From Varibaculum vaginae (lineage in GTDB: Bacteria; Actinomycetota; Actinomycetes; Actinomycetales; Actinomycetaceae): a stretch of DNA of 64,000 nucleotides. Below are positions 63,988 to 64,000 of the stretch, piece by piece. The notes below the pieces were generated by a model. It had not been told where the DNA came from, searched no databases, and saw nothing but the letters and a program-made list of their open reading frames with translations. How positions within the stretch are numbered: the first letter of the stretch is position 1; every line of letters starts with the position of its first letter. The stretch is taken from positions 1,183,774 through 1,247,773 of the forward strand of contig NZ_UWNY01000001.1 in assembly GCF_900604285.1 (NCBI RefSeq), given 5' to 3'. Made by a program: the position numbers and the translations under genes.

Positions 63988-64000
63988 CTGAGCTCACTTC

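Overview
The window is a chimera. From about 38.5 kb to the right end it looks like the chromosome of a moderate-G+C actinobacterium, most likely of the Actinomycetaceae (a Varibaculum-, Gleimia- or Winkia-like organism; the genus is an inference from gene content and composition, not proven). It carries a purine operon (purL-purE-purC-purM-purD-purF), an EamA permease, pyrB behind an attenuator-like leader, a DUF1846 protein, a NIF3-like protein, a CT398-type coiled-coil protein, gdhA and uvrC, plus a lineage-specific cluster of proline-rich membrane proteins. From the left edge to about 38.3 kb the DNA is clearly richer in G+C and carries a conjugative element whose proteins resemble those of coriobacterial or firmicute integrative conjugative elements.

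Layout of the element, left to right. 0-14 kb is a minus-strand defence island: partial DUF262 protein, DUF4238 protein, type III restriction subunit (Res), type III methyltransferase (Mod), an unknown protein, DUF4391 and a PLD/SNF2 helicase. The mod gene is cut in two by a cassette of about 2.65 kb carrying the tetracycline resistance gene tet(W) with its attenuator leader. 14-20 kb holds small genes, then parA-parB and a mobilisation unit (MobC-like protein, relaxase). 20-33 kb is the minus-strand transfer operon: PcfB-like, VirD4, small membrane protein, PrgI, VirB4, VirB1-like hydrolase, a secreted protein, a VirB6-like channel, a VaFE-repeat surface adhesin, class B sortase. 33-36 kb is a replication module (two HTH proteins, a winged-helix initiator with tandem repeats inside its gene, a DnaC-like loader). 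36-38 kb has an unrecognised gene pair. No integrase, transposase or rRNA/tRNA gene is visible, so the recombination module probably lies beyond the left edge or is missing.

How it fits together: MobC and relaxase would process the transfer origin, VirD4 would hand the DNA to the VirB4-powered channel, the VirB1-like enzyme would open the wall, and the sortase would anchor the adhesin for mating contact. ParAB and the initiator/loader pair suggest a plasmid-like replicating phase. The cargo is tetracycline resistance and a defence island that the resistance insertion has itself damaged. A second restriction-type gene (DUF262/DUF1524) at the right border is interrupted by an in-frame stop.

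The signals most worth following are: tet(W) inside mod; a dnaX-type slippery heptamer exactly where a secreted/membrane gene changes frame; a pyrBI-like leader in front of pyrB; a 15-bp palindrome found three times inside transfer genes; a 33-bp tandem repeat inside the initiator gene; a 40-bp perfect palindrome inside mod; and paired operators upstream of parA.
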